Of a stretch of 64,000 bases of DNA, positions 61,747 to 64,000 are shown in pieces. Made by a program: the position numbers and the translations under genes. The notes under the pieces are model-generated. The model was not told where the DNA came from. It was given only the letters and a program-made list of their open reading frames with translations, and searched no databases. Each line of letters starts with the position of its first letter. Within the stretch, counting starts at the first letter, position 1. Source of the DNA: Fidelibacterota bacterium (GTDB lineage: Bacteria; Fidelibacterota; SORT01); assembly GCA_022571215.1 (NCBI GenBank), contig JACZYG010000012.1:27463-91462 (forward strand), in the 5' to 3' direction.

Positions 61747-62730
61747 CTATTTTAAAATATCCAATGCGTTAATATTTTCCAACTTTCCGAATGCAATCAG
61801 AGTGTCCCCTTTCGATAAGGTGACCTCGGATTTCGGATTAAAATTAATACTGCCGTGGGAGTCTTTTATTGCTGCAATCAGAATATTATAATCATCGCGG
61901 ATATTAGAGTCTTTTATTGATTTTCCAATTAGAGGTGATGAATCAGGAATCGGTATTTCATCTATAATAAATCCTAATTTTTGGTTCCCTGTTGTCAATT
62001 CGATAAATTCTATCGCTGACGGTTTTAACAATATTTGCGCCATAGCGTATCCGCCTGCTTCATAAGGATTTATAACTTTATCCGCGCCTGCCCTAAGTAA
62101 ATTAGCAGTGCCGTTTTCGCTTACTGAGCGTGATACGATGAATAGAGAATCGTTTAATGACCTTGCTGTTAGCGTGCAGTAGACGTTATCCGCAACTGAA
62201 TCAACAACAGTTACTAATCCTTTTGCTTTTGAAACGCCCGCTTTTATTAATATTCCATCATCCGTGACATCACCCTCTAAAAAATATTCACCGCGGAAAT
62301 TATTGGACTCATCCGATTGCCCGTTTTTATCAATCACGACGTATTTCTTATTATTTTCATGTAATATTGAGCATATCCTCTTCCCCATTCTACCATATCC
62401 CGCAATAATAAAATGATCTTCGAGTTTTTGAATTGAACGTTCCATTTTTCTCCTGAAAAAGTATTTTGTTTCAAGTAATTTCTGTGTCAAATAAGAAACC
62501 GCATAAGCAACCGTACCAAAACTGGCTAATATTAAAATAATGATATGCCATCTGCCAAATATAGACAGTTCGTGAACTTCTTTGTAACCGACGGTGCTTA
62601 TTGTTATTATGGTCATATAGACGGAATCGGTAAATGACCAGTCCTCGATCAACATGAATCCGGAAATCCCAAAAACAAATAATGAGACGATAAGAATTGC
62701 GATAATCCTTAGATTTGAATATTTATTCAC
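61747..62730 (-). CDS. Two-helix K+ channel with RCK (TrkA-N/TrkA-C) domains
   Basis: TM1 (about 9-27), a pore loop with TVGYKE at 46-51, TM2 (about 61-83), then a TrkA-N Rossmann domain starting HFIIAGYGRMGKR (about 108) and a TrkA-C domain (about 250-327, ending DTLIAFGKLENI). This is the MthK-type layout. The filter has Lys where TVGYGD channels have Gly, so conduction or selectivity may be altered. GTG start overlaps the upstream cyclase stop. Confidence 0.85.
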   Translation of the reverse strand: MNKYSNLRIIAILIVSLFVFGISGFMLIEDWSFTDSVYMTIITISTVGYKEVHELSIFGRWHIIILILASFGTVAYAVSYLTQKLLETKYFFRRKMERSIQKLEDHFIIAGYGRMGKRICSILHENNKKYVVIDKNGQSDESNNFRGEYFLEGDVTDDGILIKAGVSKAKGLVTVVDSVADNVYCTLTARSLNDSLFIVSRSVSENGTANLLRAGADKVINPYEAGGYAMAQILLKPSAIEFIELTTGNQKLGFIIDEIPIPDSSPLIGKSIKDSNIRDDYNILIAAIKDSHGSINFNPKSEVTLSKGDTLIAFGKLENINALDILK

Positions 62731-63665
62731 TATTCAGAATCGGATTCTTTAAAAGATATTGTTTTGTTTCTACCTGCTTCTTTGGCTTCGTATAATGATC
62801 TGTCCGCGTTATAAATAAGAGAGTTGACTGTAGTTTCACCTTCTCCATGGAATGATGAAACGCCGATACTGACCGTTATCGATAATGCTTTATCATTAAA
62901 TTCAAATTCTGTGCTTTCGATCTCTTTTCTAAGTCGCTCACAAGCAAAATAAGAGTCTTCAAACTCGCTGCTGATAAGAAGCCAGATAAATTCCTCTCCC
63001 CCATATCTTGCAACCACGTCATGAGCTCTCTTACCGTTATCCATTATTATAGCGACTTGCTGAAGAACATAATCCCCGGTTTGATGTCCATACGTATCAT
63101 TAAATTTCTTGAAATAATCAATATCTATCATAGCGCAGCTCATAGCAATTTTATGCCTCTTAGACCTGGACAACTCACTCTTAAACAGATTTTCAAGCGT
63201 TCGGCGATTCGGAAGTTTTGTAAGTTCATCGGTAGAAGATTGAAAGGCAATTTTGTCTATCCTTCCTTGTATGTATAAATAAATAATGCTCAGTCCACCG
63301 ACCGTAACAAGAAGTTTCGATGCTATCCAAGGTACGGGTAAACTGAAAAATCCGCCTTTATCGAGAACTTGATAGCTGCTGTTAAGTGAATATATCAACA
63401 TATAGAGTTCATTAAGGAGTAAAGTTGCGCTCGCGATGGCGAGAATGAAATATATTAGTGATGCGCCTCCCAGCTGTTTTTGTCTATTGTATTTAAGATA
63501 GAACTGTATTGAGGATGTGAGAATAATAGTCCATACGGATGTATTTATAAAGTGCACGAATACACTTGTCCGCTGGAATCTCTCCATAGGTGATTCATTC
63601 ATGATCACCAAAAAGAGTAGATAAGCGAGAAAGCCAATTGGTAATAATAAACTTAATTTTCTCAA
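62730..63665 (-). CDS. Membrane diguanylate cyclase (GGDEF)
   Basis: N-terminal membrane region with about four helices (1-135), then a GGDEF domain. The active-site loop is GGEEF (222-226) and the product-inhibition I-site RAHD (213-216) lies five residues upstream, so it should make c-di-GMP and be feedback-inhibited. Other motifs: DELTKLPNRR, AMIDIDYFKKFNDTYGH. TTG start. It heads a three-gene minus-strand unit with the K+ channel, implying a link between c-di-GMP and ion flux (inference). Confidence 0.92.
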   Translation of the reverse strand: MRKLSLLLPIGFLAYLLFLVIMNESPMERFQRTSVFVHFINTSVWTIILTSSIQFYLKYNRQKQLGGASLIYFILAIASATLLLNELYMLIYSLNSSYQVLDKGGFFSLPVPWIASKLLVTVGGLSIIYLYIQGRIDKIAFQSSTDELTKLPNRRTLENLFKSELSRSKRHKIAMSCAMIDIDYFKKFNDTYGHQTGDYVLQQVAIIMDNGKRAHDVVARYGGEEFIWLLISSEFEDSYFACERLRKEIESTEFEFNDKALSITVSIGVSSFHGEGETTVNSLIYNADRSLYEAKEAGRNKTISFKESDSE

Positions 63666-63748
63666 CCGGGATCACCGTTGGTTATTTAATTTTTACTAAG
63701 CGTTAAATATATCCAACGAGCTCCAGATTTACAAGCTACGCGGACTCT

Positions 63749-64000
63749 TTATACTTCATATTCGTTAAGGTCTTCGGTAATCTCGACATCGCCTTTAAAA
63801 ATCTTTTGAATGACAGGTATCGGTTCCGCGCTGTCCATTACGGGATACAAATTAGTCAGCAATAGTTTTTTTACATTAGCGTTTTGCGCTATACGAGCTA
63901 ATTCAGCTGGAGTCAGGTGTCCAGTTACTTTGGAATTGTCGGGAAACGAACATTCAGCAAGGGCAATGTCCGCATTCTGAAGCAATGGAAGCAGCCTATC
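63749..64000 (-). CDS. MBL-fold metallohydrolase, C-terminal part (cut by window edge)
   Basis: The visible 83 residues begin DRLLPLLQNADIALAECSF and include GHLTPAELARIA and KKLLLTNLYP, matching the C-terminal half of ribonuclease Z-like/metallo-beta-lactamase hydrolases (the 'E-x-S/T...H-x-T/S...L-x-H' region; here LTNLYP replaces the usual LTHxxP). The frame is open to base 64000, so the start lies outside. It is 84 bases upstream of the cyclase on the same strand. Confidence 0.7.
   Translation of the reverse strand, partial: DRLLPLLQNADIALAECSFPDNSKVTGHLTPAELARIAQNANVKKLLLTNLYPVMDSAEPIPVIQKIFKGDVEITEDLNEYEV

Overview
The window looks like chromosomal DNA of a Gram-negative bacterium of the FCB superphylum. 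A Marinimicrobia/Ignavibacteria-like lineage is my best guess (inference, no search run). Pointers are a GWxTD-domain secreted protein, a beta-propeller protein, a PorV-like outer-membrane barrel, several lipoproteins, both ADP-heptose genes rfaE1 and hldD, an alpha/beta-fused E1 2-oxoacid dehydrogenase, a GT5-only 'glycogen synthase' and a moderately AT-rich base composition. TTG and GTG starts are common even in core genes. None of the four tRNA genes encodes its CCA end. Nearly all of the window is dense, co-directional core genome.

Layout. 1-4765: the tail of a STAS anti-sigma antagonist, an M3 peptidase, an HDAC-like deacetylase, pcm, and a PspC/LiaF-like envelope-stress pair. 4960-10545: gpmI, rfaE1, a propeller protein and a GWxTD protein. 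10612-20100: metabolism, with a leuB-like dehydrogenase, fused E1 (minus strand), RNase HI, leuD, thiolase and hydroxyacyl-CoA dehydrogenase, a sugar nucleotidyltransferase, a deoxynucleoside kinase, and purN at the end of the segment. 20097-27035: purH, then the elongasome cluster mreBCD-mrdA-rodA. 27140-32505: envelope proteins (CpoB-like lipoprotein, GT5 domain, lipoprotein, barrel, TPR lipoprotein). 32475-34833: rpiB, glyA, nrdR, tRNA-Ala. 34885-39302: methyltransferase, hldD, a tRNA-Ser locus carrying a GIY-YIG element, cfa, and a YfgM-like protein. 39416-50254: the rimP-nusA-infB-ylxP-rbfA-ribF-rpsO-pnp translation/RNA cluster, an M16 protease and ald. 50632-52318: a MerR regulator, BolA, a CGFS glutaredoxin and msrA. 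52404-56106: hairpin repeats, a hydrolase, tRNA-Pro(GGG), a membrane protein, GT2 and a DedA-like protein. 56165-57759: tRNA-Pro(CGG) with a 1.5 kb island. 57900-64000: an RRM protein, leuS, a lipoprotein, then a minus-strand K+ channel and diguanylate cyclase operon, and a partial MBL-fold protein.

The accessory signals cluster at tRNA genes. (1) The 3' half of tRNA-Pro(CGG) is repeated exactly (48 bp) 1520 bp downstream. The repeats bracket an integrase-less mini-island with an unknown helical protein, probably frameshifted, and an MtlR-like protein carrying an R-N-x3-H (HEPN-type) motif. (2) The 5' 57 bp of tRNA-Ser(GGA) is repeated 421 bp upstream of the intact gene. The broken copy has a hairpin-rich 43-nt insert exactly in its T-loop and runs straight into a small GIY-YIG nuclease gene. 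Both look like small tRNA-targeting elements and are the best candidates for undescribed systems here. Well-formed sigma70-type promoters (TTGAC-17-TATAAT) precede tRNA-Ala, leuS and the MerR gene.
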